Source: Spongilla lacustris
Lineage: Eukaryota > Porifera > Demospongiae > Spongillida > Spongillidae
Assembly: GCA_949361645.1 (NCBI GenBank)
Contig: OX442433.1
Span: 3,157,720 to 3,221,719, forward strand
DNA: 64,000 bases
Direction: 5' to 3'
In this document: piece after piece, positions 53,141 through 64,000 of the stretch
How positions within the stretch are numbered: the first letter of the stretch is position 1
How the letters are laid out: each line of letters opens with the position of its first letter
Translations under genes and position numbers: made by a program
Notes under the pieces: model-generated
What the model was told of the DNA's origin: nothing
Database searches by the model: none
The model's input: only the letters and a program-made list of their open reading frames with translations

Positions 53141-56100
53141 GTGAGTGGTCTATATATATGAGATATTACCATACGAATACTGGTGCATATGCATATATGG
53201 GCAAATTTGGGAGAGGATATTTACATGCCATTGTGTGTAGATCTGAGAGCAGGGGCAGAGTTATGTTTTGTGTGTCAGCAGGTAATGTTTTCTTGAAGCA
53301 CAACACACATATAAAGCACTAACAATACAATAGCACAGATGAAAAAAGGCGTATGGAGAGATGCATATTTGGTTTGTTGGACAGGGTTATTGTCATGTCC
53401 CTAGAACTTGTTAAGAAAAGTAAAGGATTTATTTCAAACAACTTTGTGGTACATGAACATATGCTTTTATGTAGCTCAAGGGCATCAGAATGTGTATAGT
53501 GAAGTCAGAGGCATGGTCAAACGTAATCCTACCATGGGAATGAGGTGAAGACTTACATGTAGAATATCTAGTTTTATGAGTTATACGCGCTGTTCATTCA
53601 ATATTAATGATTTATTGTTTCCACACTTGGCAATGCTTGGAAATGCTTAAACATTGATTAAGATATGCAGTTTCATACATCATAAAGTGTCTAGAGACAC
53701 CACAGGGGGAGCTTACATTTCTCCCCCAGATCCCATAGATGGTATGGCAGGGACATGCTCCCTACCTCCAACCTTTATGTTTGTATGGAGTGTGTCACCC
53801 ATCTTCATTGAAGGAGCCACATTGATGACCATACATATCTACATTGTACACACACCATGTTGACTGAACATTATACTCACTGCAGGATGGCAATACTCCA
53901 TTGCACATTGCTACAATGAAAGGTCATACTGTACTTGTGATGAACCTCCTTTCAAATGCTGGTATTGATGTGAATGTAAAGAATAAAATAGTGAGTGGTC
54001 AATTGAATTTTAATGTTAATAATATACATTGTACATGTAAGTGCTAGTAAATGTATAATATATGTGGACGTGGGTATACACATCCATGCCTGTATGAATG
54101 GTACGAGGGCCTACAAGCAATTATGTGCCAGCACAGTGTTTAAGTAGTTTGTGGGACCTGGCTGGGCTAGCTCTTCTTAACACAAACTTGTACTGAAAAA
54201 TGTCACCTGACCACTCATAGTCTTGGCTCCAGACCCATTTTACATCATAAATGGCAGGACCACCCCTCTGATACTCTAATCAATACATAGAGTAATGCCT
54301 GAGAATAATTCTAGTTTAAAGCACCTATCCATGCTTCCCTTCTAGGCATAAATCCATCATTGGATGAATGACCTTTTAGGACTTTGCAAAGTGCCAAGGA
54401 AATTCTGGAGTTACTCATACTGTATCAGTGGATGTAGTACCATTTCTGGTTGTTCATTTGTTACTGTAGTTACATTGTGGGTGAAGTTGGATACACAGCA
54501 TAGAAATCCAATTCTGCTGATTTTTTTGTGTAGCAGTGCAAAAATGTAGCAGAGGATTGTGGGCTGGTCTTTTAATGTTCATTCTAACAAGATTTCACCA
54601 AAATAAATTACCACAGTCCAGATATCACCTGGCAGGTATTGCAGTATGCTCACTTAAGGGGTCCACTACAAAGTACGGTTGCAGTATTACACAAGCCAAA
54701 AATTGCAGACCAGAGTTTACCTTTCGATATGAACATCGAGAACAAGTGCTTGTCTAATTTTACCGTTCAACTCTGTTCCCCATTGTTACTGCTACTTTCT
54801 TTGCTGGAGCTACTTGCACATGGCAAACTGCGCGATGGTTTAGATTCTGAGGCCACTGTTCTAAGAAATGTTAAAAGGTCCTGGTGTACAATGCTTCAAT
54901 TGTGTTTATTTCACAATGGAAACAGACAACACTTGTATGAAGAGAAAAATTCTCACTGATGTACGAGCTTACAATACTGCTCACCACAACTAGTAGCTTG
55001 AACCTTAATAACTCTTTAATGAATGATATTGCATATATTCATATTGAGATACTTATGAATGAATACAATTATTTTGAATAATTTTGATAATAGAGGGATT
55101 TGAGTGAATCAATTATTTCATTGCTTATAATATTATTAAATTACTAGTATTTTCAATAATGAATATCCAGTGACTCATACTAATTTAATAGCATTCCATT
55201 CTTTCATCAACACCTGTATAATTATAACTATATATCCAGTGATATCTCTTTGATATGCTATGCACATGTGTATCCTCTCAATTGTTACCATGCTATTTTC
55301 ACCACATTGCATCATATCTTTATGGCAAAATGTATTCTGAAGTATGTTCCATCATCAATCCACAATTCTGAGATTCATGCAATAATTTTTGGGGTTCGAA
55401 TTCTCGAAGGTACAATGTTTCGATTGTGGCACATGTACACTTTAAACAGTAGGAAAGCAACAGTACGGAAGCAGTGATGTTTTGAGTTCATTATATCTGA
55501 TGGATAGGTAGCCACCACAAGCACAATTTAGTTCTTGCTCCACAGAAAATCCATATTTATAAATCTCTCAGTTCATTAATGTCATTATGCTAGATACTTT
55601 TGCAACCCCGGCCTGAATGGGAAATTTTAAAAATACAAAACCTTGACCTCTACAGGTCAAGGTTTGATGTATCTGCACCACAAACAAACAAAACACCTTT
55701 TTGTATATAACCAATTTGCTAAGACCTACTTGATTACATATGTTTCACATATATTTCACAGAGATTTAGAAATAGGGATTTATTTGTTAAGAGAAAATTG
55801 AATTACACAGGTCAAACGCTTATTCCAGTGGCCAAAATGTACCACTATTCTATAAAGAAATCTCTTATCTGTTATGTTTATATGAAATAACGCTATGTAC
55901 TACACGCATGTGCACAAGTGTCCACCATGTTGACTGCACTATTGTATCACCAGGATAGTTGTACTCCATTACACTTTGCTGCAAAGGAAGGTCATACTAC
56001 TTGTGTGGAATTGCTCATTTCCACTCCTGGTATTGATGTGAACATTAAGAATGGGGTGAGTCTGTCAATTGAATGTTATACTATATGAAGAGGTAATGGT

Positions 56101-58091
56101 ACATGTAGGTGAGCAAGTTGTTTTGTGACACAACAGTTCACAGAATGAAATGTCTTTGCGGAGTAAAGTACATGTAAATATTTGGGACCTGGGCATGTGT
56201 TCCGCAAACTGGCTTGTGCTGAAAATTGTATACCCACCCCCATGTCTTGGTCCCAGACCTATAATTCACACATGCTTGATATATGTCCCATGGAGTGCAA
56301 TTAGTGCTAATCATCTATTAACCATTCTCATATATGTAAACATTTGATGGAGGCACTTACAAGCAGTCATCACAGCTTGTTTGATCAGGCTTAGTTATAC
56401 CATGTGTACATTCTACCCACCATGTTGGCTGAAGGAACTATTGTATATCACTCCAGTTTGGTAATACACCATTGCACCTTGCTGCAAAGGGAGGTCACAC
56501 TACATGTGTGGAACGCCTCCTTTACACCCCTGGTATTGATGTGAACATCAAAAATAGTGTGAGTTGGTCCACTGAATATATAGATGCATGTCTTTATAGG
56601 AACTGATTCACATTAATGTATATATGAAAGATGTGTGTGAGGGATGTAATGTGAGTGGTAGAATTTTGTTTTGTGAGAGAACAGCAGCACAAAATGTTTT
56701 TGGTGAATTATAAGCCTAAATAGTACACATAGGAGTAATCAAAATATGCAGAATAGCACAGGTGCCAAAAGGGGCTTAGGCACACACACGCATACACCAC
56801 ACACACATACAAGACATTATTATGGAACCAGGGCTTGGGAAATTACCAGTACATATTAAAAAGAGAGTTTTTATTATTTCAATAGACCTCAGATGCTTCT
56901 GAGTACAAGAGCATGGTATGCGCCTCTTGTTACATGGACCACAAAGAAGAGGGGAGGAATGGGGTTTACTGATATATCCTATTACCTCAGATGTGTACAA
57001 ACATGTATTTAAGAGGAATGCAAAATTGTTTTGTTTTAATTGACCATGCAGGCTAATTGCCTATTCCAATGGCCATGATGTAATGTTTAGGATGAAATAT
57101 TCCAATCAATCCTCTCCTACCCCTTTGCTTATCTGCTTATTTATGTACTAGTGGCTTCATGTTTGAAGTGTCATGTGTCATTTGAGATCATGTGCATATG
57201 CTCAGTGAAATATTTTATGCATCCCAGAAAGATAATACTCCATTACACCTTGCTGCAAGAGGAGGTCATACTACTTGTGTGGAACATCTCTTTTCTACTA
57301 CCGGTATTGATGTGAACATAAAGAATGAGGTGAGTGGTCGATCCATTGCATTATTTCACTTGTACACTAGTGTACAATTAAACCATGGGGATGTACAAGT
57401 GGTTGTGAGAGAACAGCAGTGCACATTGCAATGTATTTACTCAAATTCAGGTCTACATGGTACGCATATAAGGGAACTTAATCTCAAATATAAACTGTTT
57501 GATGAGTTTTAGTGTCCTTGGTCCTGTTTTAATATCCATAAGTTATGTATAAGCCACATTTGTGGCATTGTCTTTTTTTAATGTGTTTTATTAACCACAA
57601 CCATGATGTCAACCATAAATATTCAATGCTGAAATAGGAGACATTTCAGTTGAATATACTAAAGAGATTGCATGCTGAAGGTTATTTTTCACTGCAGAAG
57701 TAATGGATTACATTCAAGGATACTGTAATATTATATTGACCAATACAAGCAATAAAACGATTTCAAGCAAATTTCTGCTTCATTATGACTAAAAGCACAT
57801 ACAAGTATGTTCACTTGGTCAAAACCTGCCTACCATGAGCCTGCTAGCAGACATTACAACACAAAACTAATGATCTCATGACCCAGGAGCACACTATATT
57901 TACATGCATGTATACTATCACACTTACACTTACATGTACATGTATGACTATTTGCAAAATTCCAGATTGGCAATATTCCATTGCATCTTGCTGCAGACAA
58001 TGGTCATACCATTTGCGTGGAAAAACTTCTTTCTACTCCTGGGATTGATGTGGAAACTGTATTCCAGAAAATCTTTAGCTACTTAATATGA
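53060..58091 (+). CDS. ankyrin-repeat protein, six candidate exons
   Basis: Candidate exons at 53060-53140, 53886-53990, 55954-56055, 56457-56558, 57228-57329 and 57966-58091. Every exon follows an AG and, except the last, is followed by GTGAGT; each is a multiple of three long (81, 105, 102, 102, 102 and 126 with the stop). Each codes for one ankyrin repeat, with TPLHLAAKGGHTTCVERLL as the clearest and PGIDVN at the end. The first is shortened and lacks the GHTT turn. The last ends in GIDVETVFQKIF and TGA at 58089-58091. Ankyrin repeats act as protein-binding scaffolds. No start codon, upstream domain or membrane segment was found, so the 5' end is unknown and the gene may be partial or a transposon-scattered relic. 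Confidence 0.6.
53886..53990 (+). CDS. ankyrin exon 2
   Basis: Reads DGNTPLHIATMKGHTVLVMN then AGIDVNVKN; acceptor ACTGCAG, donor GTGAGT. Confidence 0.65.
55954..56055 (+). CDS. ankyrin exon 3
   Basis: Reads DSCTPLHFAAKEGHTTCVEL then STPGIDVNIKNG; acceptor TCACCAG, donor GTGAGT. Confidence 0.65.
56457..56558 (+). CDS. ankyrin exon 4
   Basis: Reads FGNTPLHLAAKGGHTTCVER then YTPGIDVNIKNS; acceptor CTCCAG, donor GTGAGT. Confidence 0.65.
57228..57329 (+). CDS. ankyrin exon 5
   Basis: Reads KDNTPLHLAARGGHTTCVEH then STTGIDVNIKNE; acceptor ATCCCAG, donor GTGAGT. Confidence 0.65.
57966..58091 (+). CDS. ankyrin exon 6, terminal
   Basis: Reads IGNIPLHLAADNGHTICVEK then STPGIDVE and a short tail before TGA; acceptor TTCCAG. 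No donor is needed. Confidence 0.6.
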   Translation: MGNIPLHLAADNGHTICVEKLLSTPGIDVETVFQKIFSYLI

Positions 58092-58193
58092 GGGGATTAT
58101 TCATTGGAAACAGAAGTGATATTTGAACGCCTTGACCACTTATAATTATACATGTGTTAGTCATGTTGAATCATAGATTGAATCATTGATATT

Positions 58194-58195
<2 letters not shown>

Positions 58196-58229
<34 letters not shown>
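58196..58229 (+). repeat. (CA)n microsatellite
   Basis: About 34 bases of CA. Confidence 0.9.
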
Positions 58230-58233
<4 letters not shown>

Positions 58234-58754
58234 CAACATCAAAATGATCCAGGGCCTTGACATGACTAGCTCTCCTATACCAGATAAGACTGCACTTCCA
58301 TATATAGTAATCACACATGCAAGGGTGATTTTGGGATACTGAAAGCAAATTGCACATGTGCTGTGTATTCTTATGTTGTGCACATCTGCACACGCCAAAT
58401 GCATGGTATATGTAATGTCACTGCAGATCATCGTCATCATCTATATGGACGACCCAGCCTCTTAACTCTACTAGGTTTGCATTTAATCAAGAGGACTGCT
58501 TATGCTTTTGAGTTGTTGTTTTATTTGTATCGGGACTGTACATCATAGGCAATAAGTTTAGATATACAATTATATTGCATAGCATTTTATAATACATGCA
58601 GTGCATTTATTGAACACATACACAGGACAAGTATATAATAATTATTATATACATAATTATATATATACGTATGCAGTAAAAATTCTACATAACGCACACA
58701 CAACATACACACTGACACTATACACACACAACACACATCATACATATATTTTTT

Positions 58755-58995
58755 GGTTCAGTTCTTTGTGCTTTGCTAATTTAATAACAGTTTTGGTACC
58801 AACATTAATTCCTCCTTAAAAGAGTGGTCATATGACACCTCTGAGGCTAGATTCTCTGTATGATCGGAGATCCCAGACTCTACAGAGATGCCGTCTGGAG
58901 ATGTGACCAAACTGTTGAGCTTGACAATCAATATTACAAGGTGAATCATGTATGCTGCACAGGAATAGTGTGAAATTAAGAGAAGACCAGGACCA
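58755..58995 (+). repeat. 260-bp dispersed repeat, copy 2
   Basis: Close copy of 50505-50765, here joined directly to sequence matching 51880 onward. Confidence 0.85.
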
Positions 58996-60790
58996 CCACC
59001 CTTATTATATGATACTATTACCCCACCCCCATAGTATTACTTCAACATGCAGTCTGTACCAAATCTGAGATGTGAGCAAGATTAATATCAGTTTATAAAA
59101 ATAAAGTTATATAGTTTCTGATTAATAACATTTACACATCTGCACAAATTTTGCACATGCATGTATGTGGGCAGATGATTTCTCTTAGTGAGAATAATAT
59201 ATACACAATGTACATGTATACATGTATTATGTACATTGTAGATGTATCCAAAATTTACATGTAAGTCATGGGACATGTACTTGCAGCAATGTTACTGCAA
59301 GAAAAATGTTTTAAGTACATGTGCACAGTATCTACATGTACATTGACATTACAAATACATTACATGCACATGTATGTGGCAGCTGAATTGTGCCTTGAAT
59401 GTACAAATGTTACCACCATCAGACAATAATGATAACATCTGTCAGCTCTTGCAGGCAAAACACCCTAAAGGTCCACCTCCAGTATATCCACCAAATAATA
59501 ATAATAAGAATACTTTATTTGGTAAATTTACACCAAAAAGGCAAGTAATGGCATTAGGAAATGCACTTATAAACTGCCTAAACTATTTATAAGGGAATAG
59601 TTTACAAAAGGGGGTAAGGTCAACATGACTCAGATGAGCTTTAAATGCACAGACGGAGGATGCAGACACCACTGAGTTGGGCAAAGAGTTCCAAATTGGT
59701 ATGACACGTTCTGAAAAAAAGTTTAGACGAAAATTATGATGTGGTAATGATCTGGACTTGAGCTTAAAGTGGTTACCTCTGGTAAAATGAACATGAGAGT
59801 TGATAACAAAGAAGTCAGATACATCGACATCAACAAGGTGAAACACTATCTTGTAACACATCACTAGGTCAAAGAATACCCTGCGATATTCAAGAGATTG
59901 AAGATTTAAATTTCTTAGCCGAGTGCCATAATCCATGTATGAAAGCTTAGCTCTTCTGCAAACAGCTCTAGTAAAGAAGCGTTGGACCTTTTCAATGGAA
60001 TGAATGTCTTGATGAAATGATATGTCTAATTTCCCTTCTGTCCTGCCTAATAACTTTGACATTCACTCTGTCCTGAGGTCATTTACCGGGCCAAATCTAA
60101 AGCTTGTGGTCCATATGCTGCTGAAGTCCCCCATTCAGTCATCCATCTGTTCATCCCTGAAACTCTTGGCTACTGGAAGTGTTTGTAATGTCCTCTCCAA
60201 GTTCCTCGCTGGTGGAAATCTAATGGCCTTGACGGAAAAAAAAAGCCTGGTTCTCCTGATATTCGATTCATTGCAGTTGGTGAAAACCTTAGACGTTTAG
60301 TAGGCAAGTGTCTGTGCCAAATCACAAAGGGAAAGGCCTTGGATTACTTCTCAACTCATCAATTTGGGGTTTCTTGCCCTCTGATGCTCAGAAGATTGAT
60401 CATGGTTTGAGACGTTGCATTGAGGAACATTGGAATGAGCAGGACTAGTACTTTGTAGTGATGAAAATTGACTTGCGTAATGCATTTAATTTCGTCTCAA
60501 TGTCAGGCCCTTTTTGATTAGTTTCCCTGAGCTCCTCCAGTGGACTACATGGTGCTAAGTGAACACCCATTTCTTTGGTCTCCAATTATAAAGTCAGAAG
60601 CTGGAGTCCATGCCAACGGGCAATTAATTGGGCCCTCTATTGTTTTGCTTGGTGCAACTGATTCATCTTTTATTCCTTGCCTGGTAAATTGATGATGGCG
60701 TTATTGATGGATCCAAGCAAGCTCTTGTGGTAGCACTTAGCATCATTCAAGACCTTGGTCCACCATTTTAGGTCTCGTGAATATCTCCTC
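58992..60790 (+). pseudogene. R2-like RT, copy D, split by a LINE insertion
   Basis: The 5' part reads CQLLQAKHPKGPPPVYPP to 59490; the rest resumes at 60019 with SNFPSVLPNNF, LLATGSVCNVLSKFLAGGNL, GKCLCQITKGKALDYFS and HQFGV, then in a shifted frame RRCIEEHWNEQD and block A MKIDLRNAFNFVS (about 60462-60500), NQLGPLLFCLV, and block C WxIDDGVIDGS (about 60687-60720), where a stop replaces the residue before IDDG. It is decayed, but both catalytic blocks can be recognised. Confidence 0.6.
59497..60014 (-). mobile_element. 5'-truncated LINE 3' end inserted in copy D
   Basis: The minus-strand frame 60062-59583 carries SIEKVQRFFTRAVC, LNLQSLEYRRVFFDLVMCYK and FFSERVIPIWNSLPNSVV, the usual C-terminal end of jockey/CR1-type RT. 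The 3' tail is an ATT repeat at 59497-59508. AAAT occurs on both sides (59493-59496, 60015-60018), and copy C shows the uninterrupted site at 52441-52444. Confidence 0.75.
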
Positions 60791-60894
60791 AAAATGTGAT
60801 CGGTATGGAGCCCAAGACCCACAGAAGGCACAACTGTGAGCCAAGAGGCTGCATAGGGTGCAGATGTGGAGAGTTGCAGTTCCGATTACAAGCC

Positions 60895-61080
60895 CAAAAG
60901 AGTGGTCATCCAACCTCTGAGACTAGATTCTCTGTGGGATTGGGGAAGCCAGACTCCACAGAGATGCCATCTGGAGGTGAGACCAAACAGTTGAGCTTGT
61001 CAATCAACATGATAGAATGAGGGTTGTCAGCACTCCCCAGGCCACAAAAGCTTGATGATGCTATGTGAAATTGAGCAAAG
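60895..61080 (+). repeat. 260-bp dispersed repeat, diverged copy 3
   Basis: Shares CTGAGACTAGATTCTCTG and CCACAGAGATGCCATCTGGA with the copies at 50505 and 58755. Confidence 0.7.
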
Positions 61081-61479
61081 ACCAAGGCCACAGACCTGTA
61101 TTCAGTGATGAACATGTCATTCCACTCCTACAGTGATGATGAATGGAGCGGGAGATTGGGAGCAGCAGATGTTTGCTGGACCCTCCAGAGCAAACCAAAA
61201 CTGTAAGTGGGTACTGTACAGTGTGTGTTTGTGTTGCACTTCAGAGCTCACCAATGGAATGAAATTAACATTACCATTTGCACATGTGCATTTTACTCAT
61301 TGCATTAACTACATTGCTGCATTTGTACACGTAGGTCATGTAATGTGTATGGTACTCTAGAGACTGTGTACATGTACATGAACCTTTTTCTTGCATACTG
61401 TATGTACATGTCCCTCAACTTAGAATACATGTACACTGTACTTTTACATTGTGTATATATTAAAAGAAATCCTTACACA

Positions 61480-62155
61480 TTAACACACACTAATAAAAGC
61501 AATCTGTCCACATACATGCATGTGTAATATGCAAATGTAATTAATCAGAAACCATATAACTTGTTTTACCATAATGTCACTGTAGTGGTTGAAATATAAA
61601 TTGATACTAATCACATTGCTGTACATGTGGAAATTAAATAATAGTATTGGTATAGTAGTATTATATATAATAAAGATGGGGATGGGATTGTGGTAATAAG
61701 GGTGGGAGTAGTAAGTGGGTGAGGTAGTGGTATTAAGTATTAAGGGGGAGGGCAGTAGTATTAGGTTGTATGGAGGTGGGGTAACATTATAGATAGTAAT
61801 AAGGGAGTGGAGCAATAGTATTGGGTATACGTAGTAAGTGGGTGGGTAGCAGTACTATAATAATGGTGGGAGTAGTATTAGGTTTTAAAGGGGGTGGGGT
61901 AACATTATACGTACCAGTAAGGGAGTATTGGGTAGTAAGGGGGTGGGATAGTAGTATCATATATCAAGGGTGGTAGTAGCATTAGATAGTAAGGGGGTTT
62001 GGTAACATTATGTAGATAGTTAGGTGGGGCTAGTAGTATTATTAGATACTAGAGGAGTAGTATTAGAATGTAAGGGAGTGAGGTAGGACAATAGTGCTAG
62101 ATAGTACAAGGGGGAGTGGTATTATATAATAAGGGTGGGTAGTAAAATTATATAA
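61480..62155 (-). repeat. inverse counterpart of 51690-52150
   Basis: Sequence around 61500-61640 matches, in inverse, the AATATCAATTTATAAAAACAAAG stretch upstream of copies C and D; 61640-62150 is the G-rich inverse of the CCCTTATTA minisatellite. Confidence 0.6.
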
Positions 62156-62164
62156 TAATATACA

Positions 62165-62530
62165 TCGGGTACATGCACAGCGCTGGCATTCTTGGCAGTC
62201 TTAAACTGCACTTGCTTTTGAGCTTGTTCCACCGCTTGAAGCCGACATGCAAGAGTCATAGTCTCCGCAAATGTACCTGGTTCGTCCGTGAGCAGTGAGA
62301 AAGAAAACCCTGAATAAACCAGTTGCTGGCAACCGAAAAGTTCCTTGTCTGACGTCCATGAAGGATATCAACTCCATGTAATTGCATCTGCCACTCCAGT
62401 TCTAACCCAACTGGTTAGAAATTTAACAAATTGTTCCAGATGGAGGGAGCATTGCCACTTCATATGGCCACTGATCATGAAAGGTGCTCTGTAACATCTT
62501 GTATCACCAGCTGTAGCTGGGAGACTTCAA
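62165..62530 (-). pseudogene. gag-like fragment
   Basis: The minus strand reads WQCSLHLEQFVKFLTSWVRT, then after a stop DKELFGCQQLVYSGF and DEPGTFAETMTLACRLQAVE followed by QAQKQVQ. The LxxPxTFxEAxxLAxRxEAxE pattern fits retrotransposon gag. Stops interrupt it. Confidence 0.35.
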
Positions 62531-62599
62531 CCTAGCTCTCTCAGGAAGATCAGGGAAAGTGGACCAGTCACTCCTAGTATTTCAATAGTAGTAGGTGTG

Positions 62600-62880
62600 A
62601 ACAAGTACTTGATGTAAATCCCTGTTATCATTACTCCAATCCCTCCAGCAGGATAAGGGAATGGACTGGGCTAGCTTGGACTGTGCCAGGTGAGAAGGAG
62701 CATACGTGTCAGAACAGGTCGTGTACCAAACCTTGGCCAACCAATGCTTGCAAGAATGAGGACTGCACAGAGCCAATTTAAGGCACAGGAGACTAACTGC
62801 CACTCATTCTCTATTCTTAGGCCCAGTGAAGAGTACGGAACAGCATGAAGCCAGGCAACAGACTCCTTCCATTACTACTG
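62600..62880 (-). pseudogene. R2-like RT C-terminal fragment
   Basis: The minus strand reads AWLHAVPYSSLGLRIENEWQ then CALNWLCAVL, comparable with the segment before the zinc knuckle in copy B (AWLSVIPSPC). Short and decayed. Confidence 0.4.
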
Positions 62881-62884
62881 TTTT

Positions 62885-63795
62885 ATGTCATATAATCCTG
62901 TGTATCCCGATTATGTGTGTTGTATATTATATTGGTAGTAAAAATAATTTTTATTAATTTTAATGTATTATTAGTGTCACACTAATAGCAATACAAGCTA
63001 ATAAATTGGGGAGAGTTGAAACTGCAAAGTCACGTGTTGAAATCCAATTCCCTCTTCCAATTATGATATTCACCAAGCCAACCACACCCTTAGCATTATC
63101 CTCCCACACTATCAACAGTCCGATACCAAACCAGCCAGCCCCACCCTTTAGCAATCAGTAGATAGGTTACTTGGTAGTTGGATAACATTCTTTGTGGCAT
63201 AAGATTTCCAACTTGTTAGAAATAGTGGTGTCCAGGCTATAGCTTTTTCTGTTTTTTTTTTTTTTTTTTTCTTTTGTGTGGCTATTTTAATGGTAAATGG
63301 ACACAGCAAAGCAACCTTGTTTGTATAGCTTGTAAATGGAGTACAATGATAATGACCTTGCAATTCCTAATGCAGCAATCCAAACCTCCTGATCCACTTA
63401 TTATATATGGGACTCAGATGAAGAATACATAACAAATGCCTTTTATTTGGTTTTGTAAGCGGAGTATAAAGGTGCCAGATGATTTATGTATGAATGCACA
63501 CTTAAAATATTACTGGTGGCAGATGTATTAAAGTATTCAGAAGTAGGCACCTGGCTGTTACTCAGTGAGATTCCACTACTTCCTGTATTGATTTTAAGTT
63601 GGTAATTCTTGCAATAAATTTTCACCTACCCAGTTTTTAAATAGGTTTTATTTTTCAGATATGCAAACAGGGTGAATGCTATCTGGGCTATAAAAATATG
63701 CAACAGACCCCTCCTATTTGCATAATAAATTATAATAATAATCTCATGGAATTAATAATGTGAATGCACATCCTGTTTACTGACCAATACACCCA
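62885..63795. other. no gene recognised
   Basis: AT-rich with a T run near 63250-63270. Short minus-strand frames have no motif. Confidence 0.35.
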
Positions 63796-63799
63796 GCAC

Positions 63800-64000
63800 C
63801 TTTCATCGTTTGATGAGCTTGGTATTATCTGGTTTTAGTTGGAGTACCTGTTTGGTTTACCAGAACAATATCATTGCCTTTAGGTAGACAGTGCATGGAG
63901 GAACACTTTACTTGCCTGGCAGATGTGCTTAGGAGGTTAAGCCAAGCTGGTTTGAAATTAAAACCTAGTAAGTGTCGTTTTACAATAGTACTAGTGTTCA
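63800..64000 (+). pseudogene. gypsy-type RT fragment, catalytic Asp lost
   Basis: It reads RLMSLVLSGFSWSTCLVYQN and NIIAF, where YLDDII is expected, so both catalytic Asp are Asn. After a one-base frame change it continues MEEHFTCLADVLRRLSQAGL then KLKPSKCRF to the window edge. The motif order is that of gypsy RT. It continues beyond the window. Confidence 0.65.

Noticed and set aside
1..64000. tRNA or rRNA genes
   Set aside because: I found no cloverleaf with conserved arms and no rRNA core sequence by reading; a tRNAscan/Infernal run would decide.

Overview
This window looks like nuclear DNA from an early-branching metazoan, most probably a demosponge. That is an inference from four things: short GT-AG introns of about 55-240 bp, a Frizzled-type receptor with a divergent tail, single-repeat ankyrin exons, and a heavy load of decayed transposons rich in TACATGTA-type sequence. 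There is no operon structure, no rRNA or tRNA gene that I can recognise, and no prokaryotic signal.

Only two host-like genes are supported. (1) A class F (Frizzled-type) receptor on the + strand, 14213-24880, has six exons that splice in phase into 511 codons including the stop; the signal-peptide exon was not found. Its third intron (15213-23103) is filled with transposon debris. (2) An ankyrin-repeat gene on the + strand, 53060-58091, has six candidate exons, each coding for one repeat with phase-0 junctions. Every other recognisable coding segment belongs to mobile elements and is broken.

Layout. 0-4 kb: RT scrap and a Ginger-type integrase relic (- strand) ending in a TGTCACG terminus followed by CCGG. 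4-9.6 kb: MITEs, foldbacks, a 2.5-kb element with about 450-bp inverted ends, and a basic-repeat ORF interrupted by a foldback. 9.6-12.2 kb: the best R2-like non-LTR retrotransposon copy (- strand). 12.8-13.7 kb: repeats. 14.2-24.9 kb: the Frizzled-type gene, with a second R2-like copy (15.6-20.1 kb) in its intron; that copy holds a 7TM-receptor fragment between two copies of the same RT segment. 25.4-26.2 kb: foldback element with a 9-bp target duplication. 27.5-31.2 kb: gypsy-like gag, interrupted by a CACTG-ended element, plus an RNase H relic. 33.3-36.7 kb: a CA-rich satellite block that changes strand. 37.9-38.6 kb: 20-bp tandem array. 39.7-46.1 kb: a palindromic element interrupted by a 5.85-kb Ginger1 transposon carrying an integrase-like transposase and an OTU protease, with TGTCACG ends and a GTGC target duplication. 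47.4-49.2 kb: Ulp1-protease/PHD relic of a related transposase. 50.5-60.8 kb: duplicated R2-like pieces around the ankyrin exons. 62-64 kb: gag, R2-like and gypsy RT fragments.

The strongest unusual signal is the Ginger material: one element with identifiable ends, one integrase relic sharing an intron position with it, and one Ulp1/PHD tail, so both C-terminal protease types described for Ginger1 appear within 50 kb. All copies carry stops or frameshifts, so none looks autonomous now. All family names come from motif reading without a database search.
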